A DNA stretch of 64,000 bases from NCBI RefSeq assembly GCF_005503445.1, contig NZ_SCOH01000014.1, positions 1 to 64,000 of the forward strand, in the 5' to 3' direction. The position numbers and the translations under genes were made by a program. Source of the stretch: Chitinivorax sp. B. Lineage in GTDB: Bacteria; Pseudomonadota; Gammaproteobacteria; Burkholderiales; SCOH01. Of the stretch, positions 8,750 through 20,339 are shown piece by piece. Within the stretch, counting starts at the first letter, position 1; each line of letters starts with the position of its first letter. The notes beneath the pieces were generated by a model, which saw nothing but the letters and a program-made list of their open reading frames with translations, was not told the origin of the DNA and searched no databases.

Positions 8750-10489
8750 ATGTACACGGCCAATTCCAACCTCAATGCCCGTTTACCCGCATGGCGCAGC
8801 TACGTGCTCATGGCCGCGTTGGGTGCGGGCTTTGCTGCACTGGTAGGACGGGCGGTCTATTTACAGGGTTTCAACCGAACCTTTCTGCAGGAGCAGGGAG
8901 AGGCGCGCTATAGCCGCATGATGAAGTTGGACCCGGTGCGGGGCATGATCACCGACCGTAATGGCGAGCCGTTGGCCATCTCTACACCTGTCCAATCGAT
9001 CTGGGCCAGTCCGTCGGATATGGAAACCCTGCCTAATGACGAGCAACTGGCCAAGTTGAGCAAGTTGATTGGCGTGAAGGCGGGCGATATCAAGAAAAAG
9101 CTGTCGGACAACCGCAAGAAGGACTTTGTCTATTTGCGTCGTCAGTTGCAGCCAGAGGTGGCCGAGAAAGTATTGGCATTGAGCATCCCCGGGGTGTTCA
9201 AGATGCGGGAATACCGCCGTTATTACCCGGCAGGAGAGGTGTTGGCGCACGTGATCGGTCAGACCGGTATCGACGATCAGGGGCAGGAAGGTATCGAACT
9301 GACCCGTAACGAAGTGCTGGCGGGTAAGGCAGGCAGTCGCCATGTATTGAAAGATCGTCGTGGGTACATTGTGGAGGACGTCAGCAGCATGGTGAAACCT
9401 GCTGATGGCCAGACACTGACTTTGTCGATCGACCGTAACCTCCAGTATCTGGCGTTTCGTGAGTTGAAAACGGCAGTCGACACCAATAAGGCGAAAGCTG
9501 GTGGCGTAGTGATTCTGGATGCCCACACAGGTGAAGTGCTGGCATTGGCCAATGTGCCAACCTACAACCCGAACAATCGTGGCGTGATCGACATGGCACG
9601 TAAGCGTAACCGGGTACTGACGGACCTGTATGAACCCGGCTCGACCATGAAACCGATTACTGCCGCTGCCGCGTTGGAGGCTGGAACATTCAAGCCCAGC
9701 ACCGTGTTGAACGTGGCAGGTGGAATGACGTTTGGCAAGTACACCATTCACGATGCACACCCGCATGGTGCACTGACTGTGGAGCAGGTCATCCAGGTGT
9801 CGTCCAACATCGGTGCTGCCAAAATGGCCTTGTCGCTGGAGCGCGAGTACTACTACGACTACCTGCGGTCGCTGGGTTTCGGCCAGCCGCCACATACTGG
9901 TTTCCCCGGTGAAGCCGCAGGGCGTGTCCGGCCCTGGAAGACAATGAAGCCAGTTGAGCAGGCCACTATGTCCTATGGTCATGGCATCTCGGTCAGCCTG
10001 ATCCAGATGGCGCGTTCGTACATGATTTTTGCGAACAATGGTGAGATCAAACCGATCAGCTTCCTCAAACAGGTGGCCCCCCCTCCTGGCAAACAGGTGA
10101 TTTCGCCGGAAAACGCCGAGGCAGTCAAAAAGATGCTGGAGATGGTGACCCAGCCGGGTGGTACAGCCACCCGCGCCCAAGTGGTGGGCTATCGCGTGGG
10201 TGGCAAGACGGGTACCGCCAACAAGCTGGAGGGTGGTGGCTATTCAAAAAGCAAATATGTGGCGAGCTTTGTCGGCATCGCCCCAATTTCCAATCCACGT
10301 CTGATTGTCGCTGTGATGATCGATGAGCCAGGTGGTGGAACCTATTATGGTGGCACCGTGGCCGCACCGGTGTTCGCTCGGGTCACGACAGGCGCCTTGC
10401 GGGCACTGGGCGTGCCGAACGATGCGCCTGTGAACAATATCATCCTGCCGGATATCGATCCGCAGGAAGCAATAGAGGGGACGATGTGA
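8750..10489 (+). CDS. ftsI: Septal peptidoglycan transpeptidase FtsI (PBP3)
   Basis: This 579-residue class B penicillin-binding protein cross-links septal peptidoglycan together with FtsW. A membrane anchor lies near residues 18-38. The pedestal domain carries RGMITDRNGEPLA. The transpeptidase domain has all three active-site motifs: STMK with the catalytic Ser at about residue 298, SSN at 351-353, and KTGT beginning at about Lys486. The stop overlaps the murE start. Confidence 0.97.
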   Translation: MYTANSNLNARLPAWRSYVLMAALGAGFAALVGRAVYLQGFNRTFLQEQGEARYSRMMKLDPVRGMITDRNGEPLAISTPVQSIWASPSDMETLPNDEQLAKLSKLIGVKAGDIKKKLSDNRKKDFVYLRRQLQPEVAEKVLALSIPGVFKMREYRRYYPAGEVLAHVIGQTGIDDQGQEGIELTRNEVLAGKAGSRHVLKDRRGYIVEDVSSMVKPADGQTLTLSIDRNLQYLAFRELKTAVDTNKAKAGGVVILDAHTGEVLALANVPTYNPNNRGVIDMARKRNRVLTDLYEPGSTMKPITAAAALEAGTFKPSTVLNVAGGMTFGKYTIHDAHPHGALTVEQVIQVSSNIGAAKMALSLEREYYYDYLRSLGFGQPPHTGFPGEAAGRVRPWKTMKPVEQATMSYGHGISVSLIQMARSYMIFANNGEIKPISFLKQVAPPPGKQVISPENAEAVKKMLEMVTQPGGTATRAQVVGYRVGGKTGTANKLEGGGYSKSKYVASFVGIAPISNPRLIVAVMIDEPGGGTYYGGTVAAPVFARVTTGALRALGVPNDAPVNNIILPDIDPQEAIEGTM

Positions 10490-11952
10490 TGAACGTACGT
10501 CCATGGATGGAACAATTGGCCCAATTGGGCATTCCGATAAAACGGGTGGTGGCAGATAGCCGCCAAGTCAGACAGGGCGATGTATTTCTGGCGTGCATGG
10601 GTGAATACCGCGATGGCCGTGCATTCATCAGCAAAGCGATTGCGGCCGGTGCGGCAGGGGTACTGTGGGACGACGTCGATGGTTTTGCATGGCAAGCGGA
10701 ATGGGATGTACCACACCAACCGGTGACCGGCTTGCGTTGGCGTGCTGGCGAGATTGCCAGCCATGTGAATGGCGACCCATCACAGTATATGGCCGTGATC
10801 GGTGTGACGGGTACCAACGGCAAGACATCGATCACGACCTGGCTCAGCCATGCGTTGACCAAGCTCGGCGTGCGTACGGCTGTCATTGGTACCGTGGGGA
10901 ACGGTTTTCCGGATGCGCTGGAAAGCACCACTCACACTACGCCTGATGCCGTTACGTTACAAAGTCGCTTAAAGACATACCATCAGCAAGGTGCTGCAGC
11001 TATTGCGATGGAGGTGTCTTCGCATGGCCTGGATCAAGGCCGGGTCAATGGTGTGGCATTTGATGTGGCGGTGTTCACGAACCTGACTCGCGATCATCTG
11101 GACTACCACGGCGATATGGCCAGCTACGGCGAATCCAAAGCCAAGCTGTTCAAGTGGCCCGGGCTTAAAAGAGCTGTGATCAATCTGGACGATGCGTTTG
11201 GTGAGAAATTGATCGCGCAGGTACGTGAGCGGGGTATTCCTGTCTGGGCTTATGGTTTGCGTGCGGGCGAGTTGCATTGCCGCGAACTGAAGGTCGATGA
11301 AAACGGCATCCGTATGACTGTGGTGACACCCGTTGGCGAGGTGGTGATCACCAGCAAACTGTTGGGTTTGTTCAATGCCTCCAATCTGCTGGCGACACTG
11401 GGTGCGCTATTGGCACAAGGCGTAGCCCCAGCGGAAGCGGGTTTGGTCTTATCGAACATCGATGCTGCACCAGGTCGCATGCAGCGCCTGGGGGGCGGCG
11501 ATAAGCCATTGGTGGTGGTGGACTATGCCCATACACCGGATGCGCTGGATAAAGCGCTGGCAACCCTTCGTGAGATTTTGCCGGCACATCGCAATCTGTA
11601 TTGCGTGTTCGGGTGTGGCGGGGATCGTGACCCGGGCAAGCGGCCATTGATGGGTAGCGTGGTATGCCGCCAGGCTGATATACCGGTGGTGACTAGTGAT
11701 AACCCGCGTACTGAGGACCCGGATGTCATCATCGAACACATCCGGGCTGGAATGAGTTGTGATTACCGCGTGGAAGTGGATCGGGCCATGGCCATCCGCT
11801 GGGCGGTGGCGAATGCAAAAGCCGGGGATATTGTATTGATCGCTGGCAAGGGACATGAGGATTATCAAGACGTGCAAGGTGTGAAAACTCCGTTCAGCGA
11901 TGTCGAACAGGCTCGTGCAGCGCTGACCAGGCCCGCGGGAGATCATGCATGA
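10489..11952 (+). CDS. murE: UDP-MurNAc-tripeptide synthetase MurE (meso-DAP adding)
   Basis: MurE ligates the third amino acid to UDP-MurNAc-L-Ala-D-Glu. The ATP loop reads VTGTNGKTSIT, followed by HTTPDA and the specificity motif DNPRTEDP; DNPR is the signature of meso-diaminopimelate-adding enzymes, as expected for a Gram-negative. I prefer the ATG at 10489 (TGATG overlap with ftsI, GAGGGG eight bases before); an in-frame GTG at 10486 is an alternative. At about 487 residues it is of normal length. Confidence 0.96.
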   Translation: MNVRPWMEQLAQLGIPIKRVVADSRQVRQGDVFLACMGEYRDGRAFISKAIAAGAAGVLWDDVDGFAWQAEWDVPHQPVTGLRWRAGEIASHVNGDPSQYMAVIGVTGTNGKTSITTWLSHALTKLGVRTAVIGTVGNGFPDALESTTHTTPDAVTLQSRLKTYHQQGAAAIAMEVSSHGLDQGRVNGVAFDVAVFTNLTRDHLDYHGDMASYGESKAKLFKWPGLKRAVINLDDAFGEKLIAQVRERGIPVWAYGLRAGELHCRELKVDENGIRMTVVTPVGEVVITSKLLGLFNASNLLATLGALLAQGVAPAEAGLVLSNIDAAPGRMQRLGGGDKPLVVVDYAHTPDALDKALATLREILPAHRNLYCVFGCGGDRDPGKRPLMGSVVCRQADIPVVTSDNPRTEDPDVIIEHIRAGMSCDYRVEVDRAMAIRWAVANAKAGDIVLIAGKGHEDYQDVQGVKTPFSDVEQARAALTRPAGDHA

Positions 11953-13319
11953 TCGACCCAATTATGATGTCGTTATCAGAAGCTGCAGCAGCACTGGGAG
12001 GCAGTACTACTGCCCCTGAAATCGGGTTTGCGCGCGTCACCACAGATAGTCGGGCGATTGAGCCTGGCGATCTGTTCATAGCGCTGGAAGGGGAGCGCTT
12101 CGATGCCCACGATTTCGTCAAAGGTGCATTGGCTGCAGGTGCGGCAGCGGCAGTCGTCAAAGCCTCTTGGGAGGGAGGAGACGACTTGCCGCTGATCCGC
12201 GTGGACGACACCCACCGCGCGCTTGGTCAGCTTGCTGCTTTTTGGCGCAGTAAATTCACGTTGCCGATGGCGGCTATCACAGGTTCCAACGGCAAGACTA
12301 CGGTCAAGGAGATGCTGGCGAGTATCTGTGCCGCCGCCAGCAGTGAGCCGGAAGTACTGGCGACCCGTGGCAATTTGAACAACGATATCGGCGTACCGTT
12401 GACCCTACTGCGCTTGTGTTCCGAACACCGCTTTGCCGTGATCGAAATGGGTATGAACCACGTTGGCGAGATCTGCTATCTGACCAAGATGGGCAAGCCA
12501 GATGTCGCGCTGGTGAACAATGCGGCTGCTGCACACCTGGAAGGATTGGGTACTGTCGAAGGCGTCGCCCGGTCCAAAGGGGAGATTTTCGACGGGTTGG
12601 GGGAGCAGGGCGTGGCCATCATCAATGCCGACGATACCTATGCCCCGATCTGGCGGGAGCTGGCTGGTACGCACAAGCAGCTTGCCTTCGGTTTGCAGCA
12701 AGGCGACGTGCATGCAACTTTCAAATTGGCTGTGTTCGATAGCGAGCTGACATTGCATACCCCGGCAGGTGATATTTCGCTGAAGTTGGGTGTACCGGGC
12801 CTGCACAATATACGGAATGCGTTGGCTGCTGCCACTGCTGCATTGGCTATGGGAATTGGTCTGCCGGATGTCAAGCGTGGTCTGGAAAACTTCGCAGGTG
12901 TCACAGGCCGTTTACAGCACAAGCAAGGTCGTCATGGCGGGGTGGTGATTGATGACACCTATAACGCTAATCCAGCCTCTATGGCTGAAGCGATTGCGGT
13001 ATTGGCCAATCAACCCGGTACTACCTGTTTCGTGATGGGGGATATGGGTGAGATGGGGCCGGATGCACCTGCCATGCATGCTGAAATCGGCGAGCTGGCA
13101 CGGCAGAAGGGTATCAAACAGCTGTATTGCCTGGGCGATCTGACGACAGAAGCGGCCCGTGCCTATGGCGCTGGTGCCCGGCATTTCAGTCAGATCGAAG
13201 CGTTGCTGGTGGCGTTGAACGATGAATTGGCAGCCGGTACTGCCGTGCTGGTGAAAGGGTCTCGTTTCATGAAAATGGAACGGGTAGTGGATTTTTTGAC
13301 CGCGCGGGCAGGGACTTAA
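11949..13319 (+). CDS. murF: UDP-MurNAc-tripeptide:D-Ala-D-Ala ligase MurF
   Basis: MurF adds the D-Ala-D-Ala dipeptide to complete the UDP-MurNAc-pentapeptide in the cytoplasm. Visible are the N-terminal [14 protein letters not shown], the ATP loop [13 protein letters not shown], the [14 protein letters not shown] segment and [11 protein letters not shown], all MurF hallmarks. It has 456 residues. Its ATG overlaps the murE stop (ATGA), so expression of the two ligases is coupled. Confidence 0.97.
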   Translation: MIDPIMMSLSEAAAALGGSTTAPEIGFARVTTDSRAIEPGDLFIALEGERFDAHDFVKGALAAGAAAAVVKASWEGGDDLPLIRVDDTHRALGQLAAFWRSKFTLPMAAITGSNGKTTVKEMLASICAAASSEPEVLATRGNLNNDIGVPLTLLRLCSEHRFAVIEMGMNHVGEICYLTKMGKPDVALVNNAAAAHLEGLGTVEGVARSKGEIFDGLGEQGVAIINADDTYAPIWRELAGTHKQLAFGLQQGDVHATFKLAVFDSELTLHTPAGDISLKLGVPGLHNIRNALAAATAALAMGIGLPDVKRGLENFAGVTGRLQHKQGRHGGVVIDDTYNANPASMAEAIAVLANQPGTTCFVMGDMGEMGPDAPAMHAEIGELARQKGIKQLYCLGDLTTEAARAYGAGARHFSQIEALLVALNDELAAGTAVLVKGSRFMKMERVVDFLTARAGT

Positions 13320-13323
13320 AACG

Positions 13324-14415
13324 ATGTTGTTGCTGTTGACACAATGGCTTGCGAATACCACGGATATCCGTGCCTTCAATGTATTCAACTATTTGACGTT
13401 GCGCGCTGTGTTGGCCATGACCACCGCGCTGGGTATTTCGTTGTGGATGGGGCCCGTGGTCATCCGCAAATTGACAGAAATGAAAGTGGGCCAAGCGGTA
13501 CGTACCGATGGTCCGCAAACGCACTTGGTCAAGGCAGGTACGCCTACGATGGGTGGCACGTTGATTCTGCTTTCCATTGGTATCACCACTGTGCTGTGGG
13601 GTGATCTGAGCAATCGCTATGTATGGATCACGTTGATTGTCACCATGGCAACCGGTGTCATTGGCTTTGTCGATGACTATAAGAAGGTGGTCTACAAGGA
13701 CCCGAAAGGGTTGTCGGCCAAAGCCAAGATGTTCTGGCAGTCGGTGATTGCATTGTCAGCAGGTGTGTTTCTGGCGGGCACCGCCAACTTGCCGTCGAAT
13801 ACCGAGTTCATTGTGCCGTTTTTCAAGCACATCGTGTATCCATTTGGGCCGGTGGGCTTCGTGGTATTGACCTATCTGGTGATTGTCGGCAGTTCCAATG
13901 CTGTCAACCTGACGGATGGCCTGGATGGTCTGGCGATCATGCCAACGGTGATGGTATCAGCAGGTTTGGCGATTTTTGCCTATGCCGCAGGCCATGCCGT
14001 GTTTGCCAAATACCTGGGTTTACCACATATCCCGGGCGCAGGTGAATTGACTGTGTTCTGTGCCGCCATTGGCGGAGCGGGCCTGGGTTTTTTGTGGTTC
14101 AACGCCTACCCGGCTGAAGTATTTATGGGCGATGTCGGTGCATTGGCACTGGGTGCGGCGCTTGGCGTAATTGCAGTGATCGTCCGTCAGGAGATCGTAC
14201 TGTTCATCATGGGTGGGGTATTTGTGATGGAAGCGGTATCGGTGATGTTGCAGGTGGGGTCGTTCAAGTTGACCGGCAAGCGCATCTTCCGGATGGCGCC
14301 CTTGCATCACCACTATGAACTGAAGGGCTGGAAAGAGACACAAGTAGTGGTTCGGTTCTGGATCATCACCATTGTTCTGGTGCTGATTGGTTTGTCGACC
14401 TTGAAATTGCGGTAA
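13324..14415 (+). CDS. mraY: Phospho-MurNAc-pentapeptide translocase MraY
   Basis: MraY transfers phospho-MurNAc-pentapeptide to undecaprenyl phosphate, forming lipid I. This is a 363-residue polytopic inner-membrane protein with about ten hydrophobic segments. The catalytic motifs are present: the Asp pair in [17 protein letters not shown], the essential Asp in [11 protein letters not shown], and the His cluster [11 protein letters not shown]. It starts four bases after murF. Confidence 0.97.
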   Translation: MLLLLTQWLANTTDIRAFNVFNYLTLRAVLAMTTALGISLWMGPVVIRKLTEMKVGQAVRTDGPQTHLVKAGTPTMGGTLILLSIGITTVLWGDLSNRYVWITLIVTMATGVIGFVDDYKKVVYKDPKGLSAKAKMFWQSVIALSAGVFLAGTANLPSNTEFIVPFFKHIVYPFGPVGFVVLTYLVIVGSSNAVNLTDGLDGLAIMPTVMVSAGLAIFAYAAGHAVFAKYLGLPHIPGAGELTVFCAAIGGAGLGFLWFNAYPAEVFMGDVGALALGAALGVIAVIVRQEIVLFIMGGVFVMEAVSVMLQVGSFKLTGKRIFRMAPLHHHYELKGWKETQVVVRFWIITIVLVLIGLSTLKLR

Positions 14416-14428
14416 AAGCGAAAAAGAC

Positions 14429-15799
14429 ATGGGCATGTACTCTGGCAAACAGATTGTGGTGTTGGGTATGGGCGAGACTGGTATGTCAGTCGCCCGCTGG
14501 CTCACGCTGCAAGGCGCAAAAGTACGCGTGGCCGACAGCCGTGATGTACCGCCCAATCTGGACAAATTGCGCAGCGATTTCCCGCTGTCGGAGATCCATA
14601 CCGGTAAATTTGGCCCGCAAACCTTTGCAGGTTGTGATCTGGCTGTAGCCAGTCCAGGCGTGCCGTTGGCGACACCGGCGTTGCAGGCTGCCATGGCGAC
14701 CGGGGTTGAGATTGTTGGCGATATCGAGTTGTTCGCTCGCGCGATCGACGGCTGGCCCAGTAAGGTGATTGCCATCACGGGTGCCAACGGCAAGACCACC
14801 GTGACAACACTGGTTGGAGAAATGTGCAAGGCAGCCGGTCTGCATACTATTGTGGCAGGCAATATTGGCTTGGCGGTACTGGATGCGTTGACTGACCTGG
14901 GAGACGAACGGCCAGATGTGTTCGTGCTGGAGCTATCCAGTTTTCAGTTGGAAAGCACTTCGACATTGAACCCGGCTGCATCGACTGTACTGAACGTCAC
15001 CGAAGACCACATGGACCGCTATGCCGACATGAATGCCTATGCGGCAGCCAAGGCGCGAATCTTCGCGGGTAATGGCGTGCAGGTCATCAATCGTGAGGAC
15101 GACTACAGCCTGCACATGGCATTGCCTGGCCGCAACGTGGTCAGCTTTGGGCTCGACAAGGCTCAGGGGGCGCAGGACTTCGGCCTGATCAAGCGACATG
15201 ATGAGTTGTGGCTGGCACAGGGTGACGAGGCTCTGCTGAGCACCAACGATATGCAGTTGACGGGCCTGCACAATGCAGCCAATGCCTTGGCGTGCTTGGC
15301 ACTGTGTCGTGGTATCGGTCTGCCGTGGGAGCCATTGCTGAGTGCGCTGCGTAGCTTCAAGGGCTTGCCGCATCGGGTAGAGTGGGTGGAATCGGTCAAC
15401 GGTGTCGGTTACATCGATGATTCGAAAGGAACCAATGTTGGCGCCACGGTGGCTGCACTGAATGGCATGAGCCAAAAAGTGGTGCTGATTGCCGGTGGGG
15501 ATGGTAAAGGCCAGGATTTTTCGCCCTTGCACGCTGCGGTTTCACATGCTTGCCGTGGGGTGGTGTTGATTGGGCGAGATGCTCGTCAGATCGAGTCAAC
15601 ACTAAACGGGCTGGCGCTGCCGATTCAGCATGCCAACACTATGGATGATGCCGTGCGACAAGCAACCGAGCTGGCCCGTGCTGGCGATGTGGTGTTGCTG
15701 TCACCTGCATGTGCCAGTCTGGATATGTACCGCAATTATGCACATAGAGCGGAAGTCTTCATTACGGCGGTGAAGGCATTACCAGGAGCGCGCGGATGA
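14429..15799 (+). CDS. murD: UDP-MurNAc-L-alanine:D-glutamate ligase MurD
   Basis: MurD adds D-glutamate to UDP-MurNAc-L-Ala. The N-terminal Rossmann domain opens with [16 protein letters not shown], the ATP loop is [13 protein letters not shown], and the C-terminal domain carries [12 protein letters not shown] and [17 protein letters not shown], both specific to MurD. It has 456 residues. A second in-frame ATG at 14435 is possible. Its stop overlaps the ftsW start. Confidence 0.97.
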   Translation: MGMYSGKQIVVLGMGETGMSVARWLTLQGAKVRVADSRDVPPNLDKLRSDFPLSEIHTGKFGPQTFAGCDLAVASPGVPLATPALQAAMATGVEIVGDIELFARAIDGWPSKVIAITGANGKTTVTTLVGEMCKAAGLHTIVAGNIGLAVLDALTDLGDERPDVFVLELSSFQLESTSTLNPAASTVLNVTEDHMDRYADMNAYAAAKARIFAGNGVQVINREDDYSLHMALPGRNVVSFGLDKAQGAQDFGLIKRHDELWLAQGDEALLSTNDMQLTGLHNAANALACLALCRGIGLPWEPLLSALRSFKGLPHRVEWVESVNGVGYIDDSKGTNVGATVAALNGMSQKVVLIAGGDGKGQDFSPLHAAVSHACRGVVLIGRDARQIESTLNGLALPIQHANTMDDAVRQATELARAGDVVLLSPACASLDMYRNYAHRAEVFITAVKALPGARG

Positions 15800-16959
15800 A
15801 GCTCTACACCGAATTCCGCAAGCAGAAAGCCGATGCCACCTACGACAGGTTCGTGTTCTGGGTGACTTTGGGCCTGCTCGCAATCGGTCTGGTGATGGTT
15901 TATTCCGCTTCGATTGCATTTGCAGAAGGTGACAAAGATACCGGCTTCCGGTCCACCTACTTTCTGATGCGCCACGGTATTTTCCTGGCAGTTTCGATAG
16001 GGGCAGGTTTGTTGGCATTTCAAGTGCCGATGCGAACTTGGCAGCAGTATGCGCCTTATCTGTTCCTGATCGGCTCGGCCTTGCTGATTCTGGTCCTGAT
16101 CCCGGGGATTGGGCGTGAGATCAATGGCTCGCGTCGTTGGTTGGGGTTGTTTGTGATCAACCTGCAACCATCTGAGTTGATGAAATTTTTTGTCGTGCTG
16201 TATGCCGCTGATTACACGGTGCGTAAAGCCGCCTACATGCACAGCCTGGTCAAAGGGTTCTTCCCGATGTTGATGGTGATGTTGGTAACGGGAGGGCTGT
16301 TGCTGGCTGAGCCGGATTTCGGTGCTTTCGCCGTGATCACCGCCATTGCCATGGCTGCCCTGTTCCTGGGCGGTTTCAGTTGGCGCTTGTTTGCAGGGTT
16401 GGTGGTATTACTGGTGATTGGCTTTGTCGCCATCGTGGTGATTTCACCTTATCGCTACGCGCGGCTGGTGGGGTTCATGAATCCGTGGGCTGACCCATAT
16501 GGCAAGGGTTATCAGTTGTCGCATTCATTGATTGCCTTTGGGCGAGGGGAATGGATGGGCGTGGGCCTGGGGGGGAGCGTGGAAAAACTGTTCTATCTGC
16601 CAGAGGCGCATACCGACTTTCTGCTGGCGGTGATTGCTGAAGAGCTGGGTTTTGCCGGTGTATTTATCGTATTGATCCTGTTCTGTGCGCTGGTACTACG
16701 TTGTTTCCAGATTGGGTTGCAAGCCAGCCGGCTGGATCGAGATTTTTCTGCCTTGGTGGCGCAACTGGTCGGTGTTTGGCTGGGTACCCAAGCGTTCATC
16801 AACATGGGCGTGAACATGGGCCTGTTGCCAACCAAGGGCTTGACCTTGCCGCTGCTGAGCTTTGGTGGCTCGGGCATCATGGCGAACTTGGTGGCACTGT
16901 CGGTCTTGCTGCGCATTGATTGGGAAAACCGCCAGCTCATGCGGGGGTATTCGGTATGA
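15796..16959 (+). CDS. ftsW: Septal peptidoglycan polymerase FtsW
   Basis: FtsW is the SEDS-family glycosyltransferase that polymerises lipid II at the septum, paired with FtsI. The 387-residue protein is polytopic, with about ten membrane spans. Conserved segments include [29 protein letters not shown] and the C-terminal [20 protein letters not shown] overlaps link it to both murD and murG. Confidence 0.97.
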   Translation: MKLYTEFRKQKADATYDRFVFWVTLGLLAIGLVMVYSASIAFAEGDKDTGFRSTYFLMRHGIFLAVSIGAGLLAFQVPMRTWQQYAPYLFLIGSALLILVLIPGIGREINGSRRWLGLFVINLQPSELMKFFVVLYAADYTVRKAAYMHSLVKGFFPMLMVMLVTGGLLLAEPDFGAFAVITAIAMAALFLGGFSWRLFAGLVVLLVIGFVAIVVISPYRYARLVGFMNPWADPYGKGYQLSHSLIAFGRGEWMGVGLGGSVEKLFYLPEAHTDFLLAVIAEELGFAGVFIVLILFCALVLRCFQIGLQASRLDRDFSALVAQLVGVWLGTQAFINMGVNMGLLPTKGLTLPLLSFGGSGIMANLVALSVLLRIDWENRQLMRGYSV

Positions 16960-18038
16960 GTGGGCGTACGATTCTGATCATGGCTGGCGGAACCGGCGGC
17001 CATGTATTTCCGGCATTGGCTTTGGCCGATGCAATGAGGCAGCGCGGCTGGCAAGTGGTGTGGTTGGGTGGTGCCGAGGGTATGGAAAACAAGCTGGTGC
17101 CACAGCATGGCTACCCGATCGAGACGCTGAAGATTGCCGGGTTGCGTGGTAAAGGTCTGGTAAGGCTGGCCGTGATGCCATTGATGTTGTTGCGAGCATT
17201 TGCGCAGAGCATCGGTGTCATCCGAAAACATCGCCCAGCCGTTGTTGCTGGATTTGGCGGCTATCCAGCCTTTCCGGGTGGGATGATGGCCGCGTTGCTG
17301 GGCAAGCCGCTGCTGGTGCATGAGCAGAACTCGGTGGCCGGCTTGACCAACAAGGTGTTGTCGGCCGTGGCCGATGCAGTGTTAACGGCGTTTCCAGCTG
17401 CGTTCAAGCAGGGCGGCAAAGTCCGAATGGTGGGTAACCCGGTCCGCAATGCCATCGCGCAGATGCCGACCCCTACAGAACGTTTTGCTGGTCGTACCGG
17501 TCCCTTACGGATTCTGGTGGTAGGCGGTAGTTTGGGTGCGCAAGCGTTGAACCAGCATGTACCAGCCGCTTTGGCCTTGTTGCCAGAGTCGGAACGGCCA
17601 CTGGTGACGCATCAAGCAGGGGCGAAGCACATTGATGATTTGCGTACTGCTTATGCCAAAGCGGGTGTGTCGGGTAATACCGTGCCGTTTATCGACGACA
17701 TGGCGGCCGCCTATGCCGAGGCTGATTTGGTCATTTGCCGAGCCGGGGCGTTAACAGTGGCAGAGCTGGCAGCAGCCGGTGTGGCCAGCATTCTGGTGCC
17801 ATTCCCGCATGCGGTGGATGACCACCAGACTGGCAATGCCAGGTATTTGGCAGATAACGGTGCAGCAGTGTTGATGCCGCAGAACGAGTTGGACGCGCAG
17901 CGGTTGGCTGCGCTGATGAAAACATTGAATCGAGACAAACTGGGCGCCATGGCGGAAGCGGCGCGCCGGCTCGCCAAACCGGATGCCACCGAAGAGGTGG
18001 CCGCCGTGTGCCTGAGCTTGGCGGGGGAGAAAGCGTGA
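16956..18038 (+). CDS. murG: UDP-GlcNAc:lipid I N-acetylglucosaminyltransferase MurG
   Basis: MurG converts lipid I to lipid II on the inner face of the cytoplasmic membrane. I chose the ATG at 16956, which overlaps the ftsW stop and starts the protein [23 protein letters not shown] less 12 residues of spurious upstream frame. The motifs [33 protein letters not shown] and [11 protein letters not shown] are all present. It has 360 residues. Confidence 0.97.
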   Translation: MSGRTILIMAGGTGGHVFPALALADAMRQRGWQVVWLGGAEGMENKLVPQHGYPIETLKIAGLRGKGLVRLAVMPLMLLRAFAQSIGVIRKHRPAVVAGFGGYPAFPGGMMAALLGKPLLVHEQNSVAGLTNKVLSAVADAVLTAFPAAFKQGGKVRMVGNPVRNAIAQMPTPTERFAGRTGPLRILVVGGSLGAQALNQHVPAALALLPESERPLVTHQAGAKHIDDLRTAYAKAGVSGNTVPFIDDMAAAYAEADLVICRAGALTVAELAAAGVASILVPFPHAVDDHQTGNARYLADNGAAVLMPQNELDAQRLAALMKTLNRDKLGAMAEAARRLAKPDATEEVAAVCLSLAGEKA

Positions 18039-19429
18039 AACACAAGGTCAAACATATTCATTTCGTGGGCATTGGTGGTGTCGGCATGAGCGGCATCGCA
18101 GAGGTCTTGCTCAACCTCGGCTTCAAGATCAGCGGCACTGACTTGGGCGACAGCCCTACTACGCGCCGCTTGCAAGCCGCCGGAGCCACCGTGTTCAAAG
18201 GCCATGCAGCCGAACACATGCATGGTGCCGATGTCGTGGTGACATCCACAGCGGTGAAGGTGGACAACCCGGAAGTGTTGGCAGCACGTGAAGCCAAGAT
18301 TCCAGTGGTACCACGCGCCATGATGCTGGCCGAGTTGATGCGATTACGTCAGGGCATTGCCATTGCTGGCACGCATGGCAAGACCACCACCACCAGCCTA
18401 GTTGCTTCGATTTTGGGTGAAGCTGGCCTAGACCCGACGTATGTCATCGGCGGCCGGCTGGAAGCTGCAGGCACCAATGCCAAGTTGGGCACGGGTGAGT
18501 TTATCGTGGCTGAGGCGGACGAGTCGGATGCGTCGTTCCTGTACCTGAATCCGGTGATGTCGGTGGTCACCAACATCGATGCTGACCACATGGATACGTA
18601 TGACCACGATTTCGGCAAATTGAAACAGGCGTTCGTCGATTTCATCCAACATTTGCCGTTCTATGGTCGTGCGGTGTTGTGTGTGGACGATGAGCATGTA
18701 CGCGCCATCATCCCATCCATCACCAAGCCCATCACTACTTACGGTTTGAACGAAGAAGCCGAAGTGCGTGCAACCGATGTACGCGCAGTGGGCGAACAAA
18801 TGCATTTCACCGCCAGCTGGAAGAACGGCAAGGTGCACACCATGCCCGTCGAGTTGAATCTGGCTGGTTTGCACAATGTGCGCAATGCGCTGGCTGCAAT
18901 CACCATTGCACTGGAAGCAGGAGCTGAACCAGCTGCCATCCAGAAGGCATTGAAGGAGTTCCGCGGTGTAGGCCGTCGATTTGAGCGTTATGGCGAGAGG
19001 TACTCGCCGAATGGCGACATCTTCACATTGATTGATGATTACGGTCATCACCCGGTGGAGATGGAGGCGACATTGAGTGCGGTACGTGGTGCCTATCCGG
19101 GACGCCGGTTGGTACTGGTCTTCCAGCCACACCGCTACACCCGTACTCGCGATTGCTTCGAGGATTTTGTACGGGTGCTGTCGACCGCGGATGCATTACT
19201 GTTGACTGAAGTTTATGCCGCCACCGAAACGCCGATAGTGGCGGCGGATGGCCGTGCCTTGGCACGTGCGGTGCGTGTGGCGGGCAAGGTGGAACCCTTG
19301 TTTGTCGAAAACGTGGCGGATTTGCCGAGTGCCGTACTGGAGTTTGTCAAGGATGGCGATGTGGTTGTGACAATGGGGGCGGGTTCCATTGGTGCCGTGC
19401 CTGGCAAGATCGCCGGTGACGGACGATAG
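18035..19429 (+). CDS. murC: UDP-MurNAc:L-alanine ligase MurC
   Basis: MurC attaches L-Ala to UDP-MurNAc, the first peptide step. The GTG at 18035 overlaps the murG stop and gives an N-terminus beginning [20 protein letters not shown], where the Gly-rich UDP-binding motif is in the expected place. The ATP loop is [12 protein letters not shown], and [10 protein letters not shown] and DDYGHHPVE are further family motifs. It has 464 residues. Confidence 0.97.
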   Translation: MKHKVKHIHFVGIGGVGMSGIAEVLLNLGFKISGTDLGDSPTTRRLQAAGATVFKGHAAEHMHGADVVVTSTAVKVDNPEVLAAREAKIPVVPRAMMLAELMRLRQGIAIAGTHGKTTTTSLVASILGEAGLDPTYVIGGRLEAAGTNAKLGTGEFIVAEADESDASFLYLNPVMSVVTNIDADHMDTYDHDFGKLKQAFVDFIQHLPFYGRAVLCVDDEHVRAIIPSITKPITTYGLNEEAEVRATDVRAVGEQMHFTASWKNGKVHTMPVELNLAGLHNVRNALAAITIALEAGAEPAAIQKALKEFRGVGRRFERYGERYSPNGDIFTLIDDYGHHPVEMEATLSAVRGAYPGRRLVLVFQPHRYTRTRDCFEDFVRVLSTADALLLTEVYAATETPIVAADGRALARAVRVAGKVEPLFVENVADLPSAVLEFVKDGDVVVTMGAGSIGAVPGKIAGDGR

Positions 19430-19438
19430 GCCAAGTAA

Positions 19439-20326
19439 ATGCGAGGCCGCCAGCTTGCCCAGGCCCCGATGGCACCCCACGTGTCGTGGCGGGCAGGGGG
19501 GCAGGCCAAGTTAGCCATTTGGCCGGCAGATCTGGCGGATTTGCAGGCTGGCTTGGCAAGCTTGCCAAGCAGCGAGAAAGTGGTGTTCATCGGTGCCGGC
19601 ACCAATCTGCTGGTGCGCGATGGTGGGTTTGATGGCTGTGTGGTGTTCACTCAGCCTGGCTTGAATGGGTTGAAGCTGGAAACGGCCCCCAATGGTGCGC
19701 CAGGCATATTTGCCGAAGCAGGCGTCAGGGCAGCGATGCTGGCGGATTTTGCTGCCGGGGCCGGTCTGACTGGCTTGGAGTTTCTAGCAGGTATTCCTGG
19801 CACAGTCGGTGGGGCGTTGATGGGCAATGCAGGCTGCTTCAGCTCGGAAACCTGGGACGGGATCGTCGATGTGTTGACATTGGACCGTCAGGGTGTGCTG
19901 CGCCAGCGCCCAGTGTCGGATTACCGGGTGGGTTATCGGCAGGTGAGCCGATACGACGGTCAGCAGGAATGGTTTGTGGGTGCTTGGTTTGCATTACGTC
20001 AAGCATCTGGCGGTGAGGCACGTGCCACCATCGCCGAGTTGCTGGGGCAACGGGCGCGCCAGCAACCGCTGGATCAACCGAATGCCGGACGGGTGTTTCG
20101 TAATCCACCGGGCATGATGGCAGGTGAGTTGTTGAGACAAATGGGATTGCCCGGTAAACGCCGTGGCGAAGCGAGTTTTTCGCGCCAGCATCCGAACTTC
20201 ATTGTGAATCGGGGTGGCGCGCGGGCTGCGGATATCGAGGCACTGATTACCGAGGCGCAGCAAATGGCAAAAGCACAATTCGGCATTGCGCTGGTGGCAG
20301 AAGCCACCATCATCGGTGTCTGTTGA
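19439..20326 (+). CDS. murB: UDP-N-acetylenolpyruvoylglucosamine reductase MurB (atypical active site)
   Basis: MurB is the FAD enzyme that reduces UDP-GlcNAc-enolpyruvate to UDP-MurNAc. The 295-residue protein has FAD-binding motifs [31 protein letters not shown] and DYRVGYR, and the C-terminal Glu in LVAEATIIG. Its layout ([30 protein letters not shown]) is of the shorter type II form. The odd point is the [11 protein letters not shown] segment: family members usually read GS at this place, the Ser being the proton donor (Ser229 in E. coli), but here codon CGG at 20090-20092 encodes Arg218. The gene is otherwise intact and in its normal operon position. Confidence 0.93.
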   Translation: MRGRQLAQAPMAPHVSWRAGGQAKLAIWPADLADLQAGLASLPSSEKVVFIGAGTNLLVRDGGFDGCVVFTQPGLNGLKLETAPNGAPGIFAEAGVRAAMLADFAAGAGLTGLEFLAGIPGTVGGALMGNAGCFSSETWDGIVDVLTLDRQGVLRQRPVSDYRVGYRQVSRYDGQQEWFVGAWFALRQASGGEARATIAELLGQRARQQPLDQPNAGRVFRNPPGMMAGELLRQMGLPGKRRGEASFSRQHPNFIVNRGGARAADIEALITEAQQMAKAQFGIALVAEATIIGVC

Positions 20327-20339
20327 AAGGTCGAGAGCG

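Noticed and set aside
8861-10180. Long minus-strand open frame (439 codons) inside ftsI
   Set aside because: It is antisense to an intact ftsI with all catalytic motifs, is His/Leu/Arg-rich, has no recognisable domain and no ribosome binding site; an effect of codon use in ftsI.
14020-14862. Minus-strand open frame across mraY and murD
   Set aside because: Spans two real genes on the other strand and shows no protein-like motifs.
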